From contig PHAG01000012.1 in NCBI GenBank assembly GCA_002841625.1, positions 1 to 64,000 of the forward strand: 64,000 nt of DNA, read 5' to 3'. The notes under the pieces are model-generated. The model saw nothing but the letters and a program-made list of their open reading frames with translations. It was not told the origin of the DNA and did not search any database. Made by a program: the position numbers and the translations under genes. Source of the stretch: Firmicutes bacterium HGW-Firmicutes-1 (GTDB lineage: Bacteria; Bacillota; Clostridia; Lachnospirales; Vallitaleaceae). Below are positions 42,800 through 51,463 of this stretch, one piece after another (position 1 is the stretch's first letter; every line of letters starts with the position of its first letter).

Positions 42800-44359
42800 A
42801 TGAATTCAATTTATATCACCACACCTATTTATTATGCTAGTGGAAGCCCACATTTAGGTCATGCCTATACCACGATACTTGTCGATAGCTTTATAAAGTA
42901 TTATAAAATGCTTGGTTATGATACTAAATTTACAACTGGAACTGACGAACATGGGTTGAAAATTGAAAGAATATCAGAAAAAAATAATAAAAAACCTGAA
43001 GAGTTAGTAAATGAATTGGCAAAGAAATTTCAAAACGCATGGGGCAAATTAGAAATTGAATATGATGATTTTATAAGAACAACTGAAGATAGACATAAAA
43101 CGGTAGTAATGGATATGTGGAACAGAATGGAGAAAAATGGAGATATTTATCTTGGTAAATATGAAGGATTGTATTGTGTTGATTGTGAACAATACTATGC
43201 GGAAGGTGAATTGCTAGAAGATAACGTATGTCCTATCCATAACAAAAACGTTGAAGTTATGAGTGAAGATACTTACTTTTTTAAGTTATCTAAGTACCAT
43301 GATACTTTAACAAAATATATTGAAGATAATCCTGATTTTATACAGCCTATTACAAGAAAAAATGAAGTATTAGGTTTTTTAAGATGCAATACATTGCAGG
43401 ACCTTTCAATATCCAGAACTTCCTTTAAATGGGGAATACCTGTACCAAATGATGACAAGCATATTATGTATGTATGGATAGATGCATTAACAAACTATAT
43501 CTCTAGTTTAGGTGGCATAGATTCAGAAGATTTTATACAATATTGGTCAAACACAATTCATTTTATTGGGAAAGACATTCTAAGATTTCATGCCATTTAT
43601 TGGCCGTGTATGCTTCTTTCGGTTGGAATTCCATTGCCTAAAGCGATTATTGTACATGGGTGGTGGACGATTTCAAATAAAAAGATATCAAAGTCAGATC
43701 CAGCTACGAAAATAGATCCTACAGCTTTAGCGGAAGATATTACCTTAGATGGACTTAGATATTTTTTATTAAAGGAATTAACACTAGGAAAAGATGGAAA
43801 TATTGATTGGAATCATTTAATAGCTAGTTTGAATTCAGGACTTGCAAACAATATTGGAAATCTTGTTAATAGAACGGTTAATATGATTAATAAATATCTT
43901 GGAGGGGAAACTCCTATAGTTTTAATGGATACAATAAATGAGTTTGATTTAGAAGTAAAAAATGGTGCCTTTGTGATGGTAGAAAAAGCAATGAGTTATA
44001 TGGATGAATTTAACCCAGCAGGTGCAGTAAATAGCATTATTGAGTACGGTAATATACTTAATGGTTATTTAGATAAAACATTGCCATGGCAGTTAGTAAA
44101 ATACCCTGAACAGAAGGATAGACTTGGTGAAATATTTGCATATTTAATTGAAGGAATTAGATGGATTTCAAATTTGATATATCCATTTACGCCTAAAATT
44201 GCTACAGTCATTAAAGAACAAGTAGATTTTGAAAAAGAATTTAAATGGGTATTAGAGTTTGAACTTAATAAGAAAGTCATTCTAAATGATGGAATTATCG
44301 TATTTAAACGTATTAGCAAGGACGAAGAAAAGGAATTGCTTGAAAAATGGGAGAAGTAA
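42800..44359 (+). CDS. Second, apparently functional methionyl-tRNA synthetase
   Basis: 519 residues. HIGH box is SPHLGHAYTT, the zinc knuckle CVDC...CPIH is in place, the methionine pocket residues are present (YVWIDAL, DILRFHAIYWP), KMSKS is KKISKSDP, and the anticodon domain keeps NLVNRTVN and LPWQLVK with the anticodon-reading Trp. It lacks the ~130-residue C-terminal tRNA-binding extension of many bacterial MetRS. It may be a product-resistant self-protection copy or charge the cluster's own CAU tRNA. TAAGGAG precedes the ATG. The tfuA start overlaps its stop. Confidence 0.85.
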   Translation: MNSIYITTPIYYASGSPHLGHAYTTILVDSFIKYYKMLGYDTKFTTGTDEHGLKIERISEKNNKKPEELVNELAKKFQNAWGKLEIEYDDFIRTTEDRHKTVVMDMWNRMEKNGDIYLGKYEGLYCVDCEQYYAEGELLEDNVCPIHNKNVEVMSEDTYFFKLSKYHDTLTKYIEDNPDFIQPITRKNEVLGFLRCNTLQDLSISRTSFKWGIPVPNDDKHIMYVWIDALTNYISSLGGIDSEDFIQYWSNTIHFIGKDILRFHAIYWPCMLLSVGIPLPKAIIVHGWWTISNKKISKSDPATKIDPTALAEDITLDGLRYFLLKELTLGKDGNIDWNHLIASLNSGLANNIGNLVNRTVNMINKYLGGETPIVLMDTINEFDLEVKNGAFVMVEKAMSYMDEFNPAGAVNSIIEYGNILNGYLDKTLPWQLVKYPEQKDRLGEIFAYLIEGIRWISNLIYPFTPKIATVIKEQVDFEKEFKWVLEFELNKKVILNDGIIVFKRISKDEEKELLEKWEK

Positions 44360-45057
44360 AAAAAATAAATAAAATTGTTTTAGATAAGAATATTTCACCA
44401 ACTATTTTTATTGGGTCTTCTATGTCTCAAAAAGAGGTCAAAGCTATAATGAAAATTGAAGCTGATATAAAACCTCCAATAAGAAGAGGTGATTTAAAAC
44501 AAATCAATCCACATACACAACTGGTTGCCATTGTTGATGGCATTTTTTACTCTAATCTTGCTATATCACCAAGAGAGATACTGGATCTTTTAGAAAGAGG
44601 TATAACTGTTATTGGTAGCTCTAGCATGGGTGCATTGAGGGCAGTAGAGCTTGATAGATATGGAATGGAGGGTATTGGGAGAATTTATAATATGTATAAA
44701 AATAATATTATACAATCTGATGCTGAGGTTGCCTTGACATTTTCGCCTAAAGATTATAAACCAATAACTGAGCCATTAGTTAATATTAGATATGCGATAA
44801 AGGAAGCGGAAGAGCATCAGATTGTTAGTGTATCAGAAGTAAATACCATCGTAGAATGTGCGAAGCGTATTTACTTTAGTGACTTGTCATACAATAACTT
44901 ATTCAAGACACTGAAGGGTTTAATTAGAGAAGAAACGATTGAAAAACTTAATAGATTTATAAATGAAAACAAACAGAGGCTTGATCTGAAAAGAAACGAT
45001 GCTATTGAACTCATAAACTATATTGATGATATGTATGAAAGATATGGTAAATGCTAA
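44347..45057 (+). CDS. tfuA: TfuA-like protein
   Basis: 236 residues. The TfuA core is plain: FIGSSMSQKEV, RRGDLKQINPHTQLVAIVDG, LLERGITVIGSSSMGALRAVEL, YGMEGIGRIYNMYK and ITEPLVNIRYAI. TfuA partners YcaO in thioamide formation (methyl-coenzyme M reductase thioglycine, thioviridamide-type peptides), probably by handling the sulfur donor. It overlaps the MetRS stop by 13 bases, about 10 kb from the YcaO gene but on the same strand. It is the last gene of the locus. Confidence 0.92.
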   Translation: MGEVKKINKIVLDKNISPTIFIGSSMSQKEVKAIMKIEADIKPPIRRGDLKQINPHTQLVAIVDGIFYSNLAISPREILDLLERGITVIGSSSMGALRAVELDRYGMEGIGRIYNMYKNNIIQSDAEVALTFSPKDYKPITEPLVNIRYAIKEAEEHQIVSVSEVNTIVECAKRIYFSDLSYNNLFKTLKGLIREETIEKLNRFINENKQRLDLKRNDAIELINYIDDMYERYGKC

Positions 45058-45484
45058 TTAGTCTATACGACTAGATGGTTGATCGATACGTATCAGCAAG
45101 TTTAAAAATTATGGTTGAAGTACATCCCTTTCCGAAACTTGCTCTTTCTGTCAGCAAACAGCTACTGAATCTTACGGAATTCGAAGGATTATTAGGATTT
45201 CTAACAAATATAAGCGGAAAGGAATAGATTAGTTGAAAAGCTACTATTCTATCAAAGCAAATATAGAGATCTTAAAAGAATTATGGCATGAGAACTATGT
45301 TGAGATTCTAGATTTAAATGAATCAGTACCATTCTAATTACATATACGGGGAAATGCCTAGACTGTGTTTCACTATACTAAAGATATGAGGTGGTAAACA
45401 ATTTGGTAAAGAAATTCATTGACATTCGCTATTATATGTTACTTCTTGGAGATTTACAATAATTAAATATACCGGAAACACCAA
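45058..45484. other. Gene-free right flank of the island
   Basis: About 430 bases with no convincing gene. A 19-codon frame starting near 45404 has AGGTGG upstream, but encodes nothing recognised. Broken frames near 45115-45240 may be remnants. Confidence 0.4.
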
Positions 45485-45526
45485 AAAGGCATTCGGAATT
45501 TTACATTCTGAATGCCTTTCTTTTTA
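45485..45526. terminator. Hairpin flanking the tRNA-Gly remnant
   Basis: AAAGGCATTC pairs with GAATGCCTTT, and T-runs occur on both sides. A near-identical hairpin stands next to the intact tRNA-Gly at 48321-48362, so it is part of the same duplicated segment. Confidence 0.75.
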
Positions 45527-45529
45527 CTA

Positions 45530-45574
45530 AGCACGAGACGAGACTCGAACTCGCGACCCTCTCCTTGGCAAGGA
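45530..45574 (-). pseudogene. Truncated tRNA-Gly (3' half)
   Basis: This copies the acceptor 3' strand, T arm, variable region and anticodon of tRNA-Gly(GCC) at 48367-48438, then breaks off after GGCAAGGA. After the break, the sequence rejoins the downstream flank of the intact copy (AGTTAATTATTATT), so ~50 bases are missing. It cannot form a tRNA. Confidence 0.85.
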
Positions 45575-45603
45575 AGCAGTTAATTATTATTTGTCCTGTA
45601 AGA

Positions 45604-45620
45604 CAAAAGTACCTGTCCCC
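45604..45620. repeat. Dispersed 17-mer CAAAAGTACCTGTCCCC
   Basis: The exact reverse complement of the motif in the 3.9-kb repeats, here in the flank of the tRNA-Gly remnant. Confidence 0.75.
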
Positions 45621-45819
45621 ATTGACTGAGCTATTTATTATATGAAATAATTAATTAATTAAATTATTTAACATTACAAATCTATTACATTTTAAATATA
45701 AGATTGTTATTATAAAATATTAAGTATATACTAAGGGCGAGCTTCCATCGACGAACTTTAGGAAAGTGAAAATAGAAATAAAAAATGTTAATTTTTAACC
45801 AATTAATGGAGGTAAATTT

Positions 45820-47457
45820 ATGAGAAATAAAAAATTAAATAGGATTTTGACTATGACGTTATCAGCAACATTGATGATTGGCTTGTTTAGTTCAAACATA
45901 AATATGGTTCATGCTAGTTTGTCCGCAGACAAAGTGAGTATAGAACTGGAAATAGGCAATGATAACGAGAAAAACAATTTAATATCTTACAAAGCAGATT
46001 CAGAAGGAAATATATCTGGTCCAGAAGATTTTACGATGGAAAATAATGATATTTATATACTGGACTCAACAGATAATAAAGTAATTAAATCTACTAACAA
46101 TCAAGTTTCAAATATAATAAATCTGCATAAGAAGGCTATAAAAATTGCAAGTAATAATAATAATTTGTATACTCTAAATAATGACTTTAGTATTACTAAG
46201 TATGATGAACTTGGCAATGATTCAACAATAGAGCTTGATAAAAATATTGTTGACGAAGCGATTGTAGATTTTCAGGCAATCGACAACTATCTATATATTA
46301 CTACAACAGAAGGGAATAGTGGAAAAACTTATAAAATAAATCTGGATGCAGATAATGAAGGAATTTATAAGAGCAGTGAAAGCTTTGAGGGAAGAATTTT
46401 TGATAAAAATACTATTTATAGAAATGAATTAATACCTGAAGAAGGGAACAGCATAGGACATAGTTGTGAAATGACAATTCAAGACATTCAAACTGGTTCA
46501 GAATTTAGTATATTGCTAACCTCAAAGCATTGGGTAATGGGGGCTCAATACTTAGGTATTGATGAAAAAGGAAATTATAGGATTAAGTTAATTGAGATGG
46601 AAACAAAAAAAGATTATACTACAGAAGTAGAAGAAACTATAAGAACAATAAACCCCAATGGACAATTAGTAGGAATTAAAGCTGAAGTTAAACAAAAAAA
46701 ATCTATTCCGAATCAAACTAAAGTTTTTGAAAACGAGATGTATGGAATTAATAATTTGGAAAAATCCGTGCAAATTGCTAAGGTAACTTCTCCAAATGAA
46801 AGTAGTTTAGAACAATTTAAATCTAAATTGGATAATGATACAGAAATATTGGATGAAAATCAAGATTCAGAATTACTAATTGAAAATACAGCAACTACAG
46901 CCGTATCAACAATTAGTAGAAGTACGATTATGTCTAGTGCTAAAACTTATCACACATCTTTTGCTTGGACTTGTAGTAGCTCAAATTTAGCTGCAATGAC
47001 AAGTTGGATTAAACCACGTTATGTAGGTTCGGCTGGCAGTTATAGTTGTATGCCATATTGTTGGGGAGGATTTGCTTCTAGAAACCAGTTTATTACAGCT
47101 ATGAATAATAGTGGTAGAGTTGGGAATATTAATTGTCCATATACGGGATATGTTAGTAATACATATGGACTTGACTGTTCAGGTTTTGTGTCAAGAGCTT
47201 GGGGGTTAACAACTAAATATTCAACTAGGAGTATTACAGATGTAACGACAAACATTAATACATCAGCTTTACAACAAGGTGACGCACTTAATTTGAGCGG
47301 AAAACATATAGTGTTATTTGAAAAATTAGATTCAAGTGGTAATTATGTGCTTTACGAAGCGACGCAAATGAATAGTTACGACAGGGTGGCACATACTATA
47401 CGTTCTGCTACTAGCTTGTCCACTTATACGCCAATAAAGTATAATTATGTTTATTAA
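45820..47457 (+). CDS. Secreted protein with C-terminal NlpC/P60-like Cys peptidase domain
   Basis: 545 residues with a signal peptide (NRILTMTLSATLMIGLFSSN, cleavage near VHASL). Residues ~50-330 have repeated beta-strand segments, propeller-like (MENNDIYILDSTDN, NNNNLYTLNNDF, IDNYLYITTTEG). The C-terminus has the NlpC/P60 pattern: YGLDCSGFVSRAWG supplies the catalytic Cys, QQGDALNLSGKHIVLFEK the His. It should cut peptidoglycan stem peptides or a related amide outside the cell. GGAGG precedes the ATG. The lipoprotein gene follows 22 bases later. Confidence 0.8.
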   Translation: MRNKKLNRILTMTLSATLMIGLFSSNINMVHASLSADKVSIELEIGNDNEKNNLISYKADSEGNISGPEDFTMENNDIYILDSTDNKVIKSTNNQVSNIINLHKKAIKIASNNNNLYTLNNDFSITKYDELGNDSTIELDKNIVDEAIVDFQAIDNYLYITTTEGNSGKTYKINLDADNEGIYKSSESFEGRIFDKNTIYRNELIPEEGNSIGHSCEMTIQDIQTGSEFSILLTSKHWVMGAQYLGIDEKGNYRIKLIEMETKKDYTTEVEETIRTINPNGQLVGIKAEVKQKKSIPNQTKVFENEMYGINNLEKSVQIAKVTSPNESSLEQFKSKLDNDTEILDENQDSELLIENTATTAVSTISRSTIMSSAKTYHTSFAWTCSSSNLAAMTSWIKPRYVGSAGSYSCMPYCWGGFASRNQFITAMNNSGRVGNINCPYTGYVSNTYGLDCSGFVSRAWGLTTKYSTRSITDVTTNINTSALQQGDALNLSGKHIVLFEKLDSSGNYVLYEATQMNSYDRVAHTIRSATSLSTYTPIKYNYVY

Positions 47458-47479
47458 TTTTACATAAAGGAGCTTTTAA

Positions 47480-48073
47480 ATGAAAAAAATTTTTATTATA
47501 TTTTTAGCAATTTTTTTAGTTGGTTGTAGTCCAGCTGATAAAGAAACTGCTACTAAGAAAGATACTAACACAAATATTGCTAATTATACGTTTTCAACTT
47601 ACAATATTAAGCTTGGAATAGCTACGAAAGATCTAGTTCTCAAAGATCCGTATTTCATAACAATTGACGGACAAAATAATTATGTATATAAAAAACAGAA
47701 TTCTGAGTGTAAATTACAAAAAAATGATTTGCTTCTTGTTATTGAAGAAGAGGAGGAATATTATAGGGTAGAAGTGGCATTTGGCGATGTACCGAGAAGT
47801 AGGGGCTATGTGGATAAAGATGAGATTAGTTTCAATGAGGCGCTTTTTGAAGATGCGAATCAGGTGCGAATTGAACAAGCAATGACTTATGATAGTAAAA
47901 ATGGCAAAGAGATTGACCTGAAAAGTGGTACGGGTAGTGTTGAGGAAAGGGAGGGAGAATGGATTTTGCTTCAATTACCAGGAGGTGGAAGCGCTTTTTG
48001 GATTAAAACTTCATCTCTAAATTTTAACCTTGATGCAGAAGCAGAGTTGTTGGATATATCTATTGTAGACTAA
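47480..48073 (+). CDS. Predicted lipoprotein
   Basis: 197 residues. The lipoprotein signal is FIIFLAIFLVGC with the lipidated Cys at ~16. The rest has no domain I can name with certainty; paired beta segments (YRVEVAFGDVPRSRGYVDKDE, GEWILLQLPGGGSAFWIKTSSL) look SH3-like, which would fit wall binding. It is probably in one operon with the NlpC/P60 gene. AAAGGAG precedes the ATG. Confidence 0.7.
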   Translation: MKKIFIIFLAIFLVGCSPADKETATKKDTNTNIANYTFSTYNIKLGIATKDLVLKDPYFITIDGQNNYVYKKQNSECKLQKNDLLLVIEEEEEYYRVEVAFGDVPRSRGYVDKDEISFNEALFEDANQVRIEQAMTYDSKNGKEIDLKSGTGSVEEREGEWILLQLPGGGSAFWIKTSSLNFNLDAEAELLDISIVD

Positions 48074-48320
48074 GATTAAATTAGCTGCTGGTGTATATGC
48101 GTAGACGAAAAGTCAGATTATCTCCAATGTTGTCTAGGTGTTTTTCGGGAGATACAGAGAATAATTTTAGAGTGAAGACTTCTTTAATAAAAGCACCAAT
48201 ATATTCAGTGATAAGAATGATAAAGAAAGACGTACAGAATTGCAAATAGAATACATTTGGAAGAATAATCCATGCCTTTACAAGTGATATAAAAGTGAAT
48301 TAAATAACTTTATGACATCA

Positions 48321-48362
48321 AAAAGCATTCGGAATTTTAACCTTCTGAATGCTTTTCTTTTT
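48321..48362 (-). terminator. Terminator of the tRNA-Gly gene
   Basis: AAAAGCATTC pairs with GAATGCTTTT, with T-runs on the minus-strand 3' side, immediately after the tRNA 3' end. Confidence 0.75.
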
Positions 48363-48366
48363 GCTA

Positions 48367-48438
48367 AGCACGAGACGAGACTCGAACTCGCGACCCTCTC
48401 CTTGGCAAGGAGATGCTCTACCACTGAGCCACTCATGC
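48367..48438 (-). tRNA. tRNA-Gly (GCC)
   Basis: 72 nt. Acceptor GCATGAG/CTCGTGC, D stem GCTC/GAGC, anticodon stem TCTCC/GGAGA with loop TTGCCAA (GCC), T stem GCGAG/CTCGT with loop TTCGAGT, discriminator T. All stems pair. It is the intact relative of the copies at 21475 and 45530. No CCA is encoded. Confidence 0.92.
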
Positions 48439-48481
48439 ATATCTTATTATGAAGAAGTTAATTATTATTGGTCCTATAAGA

Positions 48482-48498
48482 CGAAAGTGCCTGTCCCC
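48482..48498. repeat. Dispersed 17-mer, variant copy
   Basis: CGAAAGTGCCTGTCCCC, two mismatches from the 45.6-kb copy, between tRNA-Gly and tRNA-Leu. Confidence 0.65.
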
Positions 48499-48520
48499 TT
48501 TGGGCCGCCTTTTGGACCGA

Positions 48521-48605
48521 TGCAGTTGAGGGGACTTGAACCCCTACCCAAGTAATATGGACTAGATCCTTAGTCTAGCGCGTATGCCAATTCCGCCACA
48601 ACTGC
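48521..48605 (-). tRNA. tRNA-Leu (AAG)
   Basis: 85 nt class II tRNA. Acceptor GCAGTTG/CAACTGC, long variable arm, anticodon stem CTAGA/TCTAG with loop CTAAGGA, read as anticodon AAG with U33 before it. T arm GGGG-TTCAAGT-CCCC. Discriminator A. No CCA is encoded. Confidence 0.9.
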
Positions 48606-48640
48606 GCATGAAATACTTGTTAGATGCTTCGTGTGAGATA

Positions 48641-48714
48641 TGAGCCACCCGGGACTCGAACCCGGGACACCTAGATTAAAAGTCTAGTGCTCTAGCCAGC
48701 TGAGCTAGTAGCCC
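48641..48714 (-). tRNA. tRNA-Lys (TTT)
   Basis: 74 nt. Acceptor GGGCTAC/GTGGCTC (two G-U), D stem GCTC/GAGC, anticodon stem CTAGA/TCTAG with loop CTTTTAA (anticodon TTT), T stem CCGGG/CCCGG with loop TTCGAGT. Discriminator A. Confidence 0.95.
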
Positions 48715-48842
48715 GAAGTTGAAAAATTATCTCAACAGCAAGGATGATTTTACTACAAAACAACATCGATGTCAATACCATTCTGCAATTTTCATAAATA
48801 ATACCATTTCAATTTTCAAAATAATAAACTTATAAATGAAAG

Positions 48843-50033
48843 TTAATCTAAACAAAGGTCTGAGTAGTGCATAGCATTATTTTTGCCATTACGTTTGACA
48901 TGATAAAGTGCCCTGTCAGCGGACTCAAGTATATATAAAATACGTTTTTCATCGTCAGGTACCATAGTGGTCACACCACCACTAATAGTGACGTATGGAC
49001 GCTTATCATTGTCTTTGTGAAGAATGTTTAAGCTTTCGATTTTTTCACATACTTGTTTGGCAAAATGAATAGCTTCTTCTTTTTCGAGTACAGGCAAAAT
49101 GATAATGAATTCTTCGCCACCATATCTCCCCATTGAACAATAATGATTTTTAGAAAACTCAAGGCACAAATCCTCGATTGCAGTAGCAACTTCAACAAGA
49201 CAAGCGTCGCCTTTAACATGTCCATAACAATCATTATACTTTTTGAAATTATCGATATCAATAATAATTATAGATAGGTTTTGAGAATTAAGCTTACAAT
49301 ATTTCCAATTGCTTTTTAGAATGTCTTCAATTCTTCTTCTGTTATTGACTCCAGTCAAGGCGTCGGAGTAGGAATAGACGGAAAGTTCCCGATTGTATTC
49401 CTTTAGTACCATGTTTTTTTCTTTGAACTTACTAAACAGTTGAAATTCAGTTAATTTATTTAAATATACCGCATAGGATATTATACTTGATACAAAGATC
49501 ATTAATAGAGTACTGCAAAAGCTGGTGGCATCAAATTCAAAAAAGAACATCATAAATATTGAATAAAGAATTGTTACGATTAAATGTTGGATGAATATAA
49601 TTGCAGGTGTAACAAATATAAGAGTAGCTATGAGCATAATAAAGGAAAAGAGTATAAATATATTTTTCTCCAATAGAGATATACTAATGGCAACAGATAA
49701 AATCATGATGTTTTGAATGGGAATGATTACTAAGAAGTTTCTTTTCGTTTGAAGTGACAAAGAAGTTTTTAAATGTTTTAAAATATAAAAAAACACCAGT
49801 ATAAACAACATCATTAAAAAACTCATAGTTGCAGAAACGAGATAGTGGGATTCGTTTGTTTTTTTATACAAGATAGTATAGTAGGTAGAAAATAATGATG
49901 AAATCAAAAAAATCGATCCAAATAAATAGAACAATCTTACGATGTCGGCGCTAAAAATATAAGCATAGTACTTATTTTCTAGCTCATCATCAATTTTGGG
50001 TATATTCAAGAATGAAAACACTTTTTTTAGCAT
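48843..50033 (-). CDS. Membrane GGDEF diguanylate cyclase
   Basis: 396 residues. About six or seven membrane helices (residues ~30-210) precede a C-terminal GGDEF domain (LTGVNNRRRIEDIL, IIIDIDNFKKYND, GRYGGEEFIIILP, ADRALYHVKRNGKN). GGEEF is an active variant, so it should make c-di-GMP from GTP. No recognisable sensor domain besides the membrane part. The ATG at 50033 follows GGGGGATA better than the ATG 42 bases upstream. Confidence 0.9.
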   Translation of the reverse strand: MLKKVFSFLNIPKIDDELENKYYAYIFSADIVRLFYLFGSIFLISSLFSTYYTILYKKTNESHYLVSATMSFLMMLFILVFFYILKHLKTSLSLQTKRNFLVIIPIQNIMILSVAISISLLEKNIFILFSFIMLIATLIFVTPAIIFIQHLIVTILYSIFMMFFFEFDATSFCSTLLMIFVSSIISYAVYLNKLTEFQLFSKFKEKNMVLKEYNRELSVYSYSDALTGVNNRRRIEDILKSNWKYCKLNSQNLSIIIIDIDNFKKYNDCYGHVKGDACLVEVATAIEDLCLEFSKNHYCSMGRYGGEEFIIILPVLEKEEAIHFAKQVCEKIESLNILHKDNDKRPYVTISGGVTTMVPDDEKRILYILESADRALYHVKRNGKNNAMHYSDLCLD

Positions 50034-50133
50034 TGCGATGTATCCCCCGATAGCATTGTATCTTATATTCAACATTTTATATTATAAACTTGTAAAAAGC
50101 AATTTTATTTTGCGTAAATAGTTTAATGTTCTA

Positions 50134-50172
50134 AAAATAGCTAGGACCAATATTCTAATCACTAGCTATTTT
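50134..50172 (-). terminator. Terminator of lysA
   Basis: The perfect 11-bp stem AAAATAGCTAG / CTAGCTATTTT with a T-run on the minus strand. Confidence 0.85.
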
Positions 50173-50191
50173 GTACTGTTTTCTTAAATTT

Positions 50192-51448
50192 TTATAAAAT
50201 AAAATTATTTACCAGTGATTCAAAAGTATCTCTTTTTCTAATTAAGGTAGACTCACCGTTTGTTGTAACCAATACTTCAGCAGGACGTAGTCTATTATTA
50301 TAATTAGATGCCATACAATAACCATATGCTCCAGCGTCTAAAATACCCAGCAAATCATTTTCGTATATTTCTGGAAGCATTCTTTCTTTAGCAATAATAT
50401 CTCCAGATTCACAAATATTTCCAACAATTGTTACGAATTCACTTTTAGTTGATGGTTTGCCTGCTATTCGATAAATTTCTATATCATGGTGACTATCATA
50501 CATAATTGGTCTATTTAATACGTTAAAACCTAAGTCTGTACCAATATATTTTATATCATAATTTGTTTTAATAGAGTGAACGGTACCAATAAGCAAACCA
50601 CATTCAGCAACAATATATCTGCCTGGTTCAATTTTGAACAAGAGTTCTTTCCCATAATCTTTAGCAAAGGCATACAATACGCCATCTAACTTTTTACCTA
50701 ACGCCTTTAAATCTAAACGAGGCTGATGATCAAGTTTTTTGTAAGGAATCCCAAAACCACCACCTAAATCAATAAAATCTAAATCTTTAAAATTCATAGC
50801 AATACGAAGAAGTGAATTGATACCTTCAATGTATTTGTCGCCTTCCATAAATAAGGAACCAATATGCTGGTTAATCCCTGTTAGATGAAGATTGTATTTT
50901 TCAAGTATCTCTTTTACCTCTTTAATTTTCGTAGGCTCTACACCAAATTTCGTTTTTTTGCCACCAGTTACAACCTTTTCATGATGACCGGCACCAACGC
51001 CTGGGTTAAATCTAACACATACTTTTCCACCTTGATTTATTTTTCCTAGCATTTCTAATTGAGAAAGAGAATCTACACTTATTGTTATGTTGCGATTAAG
51101 TGCATATTGCATTTCTTCAGCAGATACATTATTGCTAATAAATAATATTTGTTCAGACTTAAAGCCTGCCATTTCTTCAAGATAGATCTCGCCAGGAGAC
51201 ATTGCATCAACATTAAGATCTTCATCCTTTGCGATTTTCAAGAGGGATAGATTTCCATTCGCTTTTACGGAATAGTTTACTGAAAAGTTAGGATATGTTA
51301 CAAGACCTTTTAATTCCTTGCATCGAGCTCTTAGTATGTCTTCATTATAAACATATAGAGGACTACCATATTTTTTGATTAATTCATGGGGTGTAGTATT
51401 GGCAAAAAAATTGGTATTTGTAGAAACTAGATTATGCGTATTTAACAT
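50192..51448 (-). CDS. lysA: Diaminopimelate decarboxylase
   Basis: 418 residues, a fold-III PLP enzyme making L-lysine from meso-diaminopimelate. The PLP Lys is in NFSVNYSVKANGNLSLL, the Gly-rich phosphate site is FIDLGGGFGIPY, and KIEPGRYIVAECG and GNICESGDIIAKERMLP (active-site Cys) follow. AAAGGAG stands upstream of the ATG. It lies 15 bases after the TrmB gene, so the two form an operon ended by the hairpin at 50134. Confidence 0.93.
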   Translation of the reverse strand: MLNTHNLVSTNTNFFANTTPHELIKKYGSPLYVYNEDILRARCKELKGLVTYPNFSVNYSVKANGNLSLLKIAKDEDLNVDAMSPGEIYLEEMAGFKSEQILFISNNVSAEEMQYALNRNITISVDSLSQLEMLGKINQGGKVCVRFNPGVGAGHHEKVVTGGKKTKFGVEPTKIKEVKEILEKYNLHLTGINQHIGSLFMEGDKYIEGINSLLRIAMNFKDLDFIDLGGGFGIPYKKLDHQPRLDLKALGKKLDGVLYAFAKDYGKELLFKIEPGRYIVAECGLLIGTVHSIKTNYDIKYIGTDLGFNVLNRPIMYDSHHDIEIYRIAGKPSTKSEFVTIVGNICESGDIIAKERMLPEIYENDLLGILDAGAYGYCMASNYNNRLRPAEVLVTTNGESTLIRKRDTFESLVNNFIL

Positions 51449-51463
51449 TTTGCTATCTCCTTT

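Noticed and set aside
45058-45484. Transposase remnant
   Set aside because: Broken frames are present, but none shows a recognisable transposase motif.
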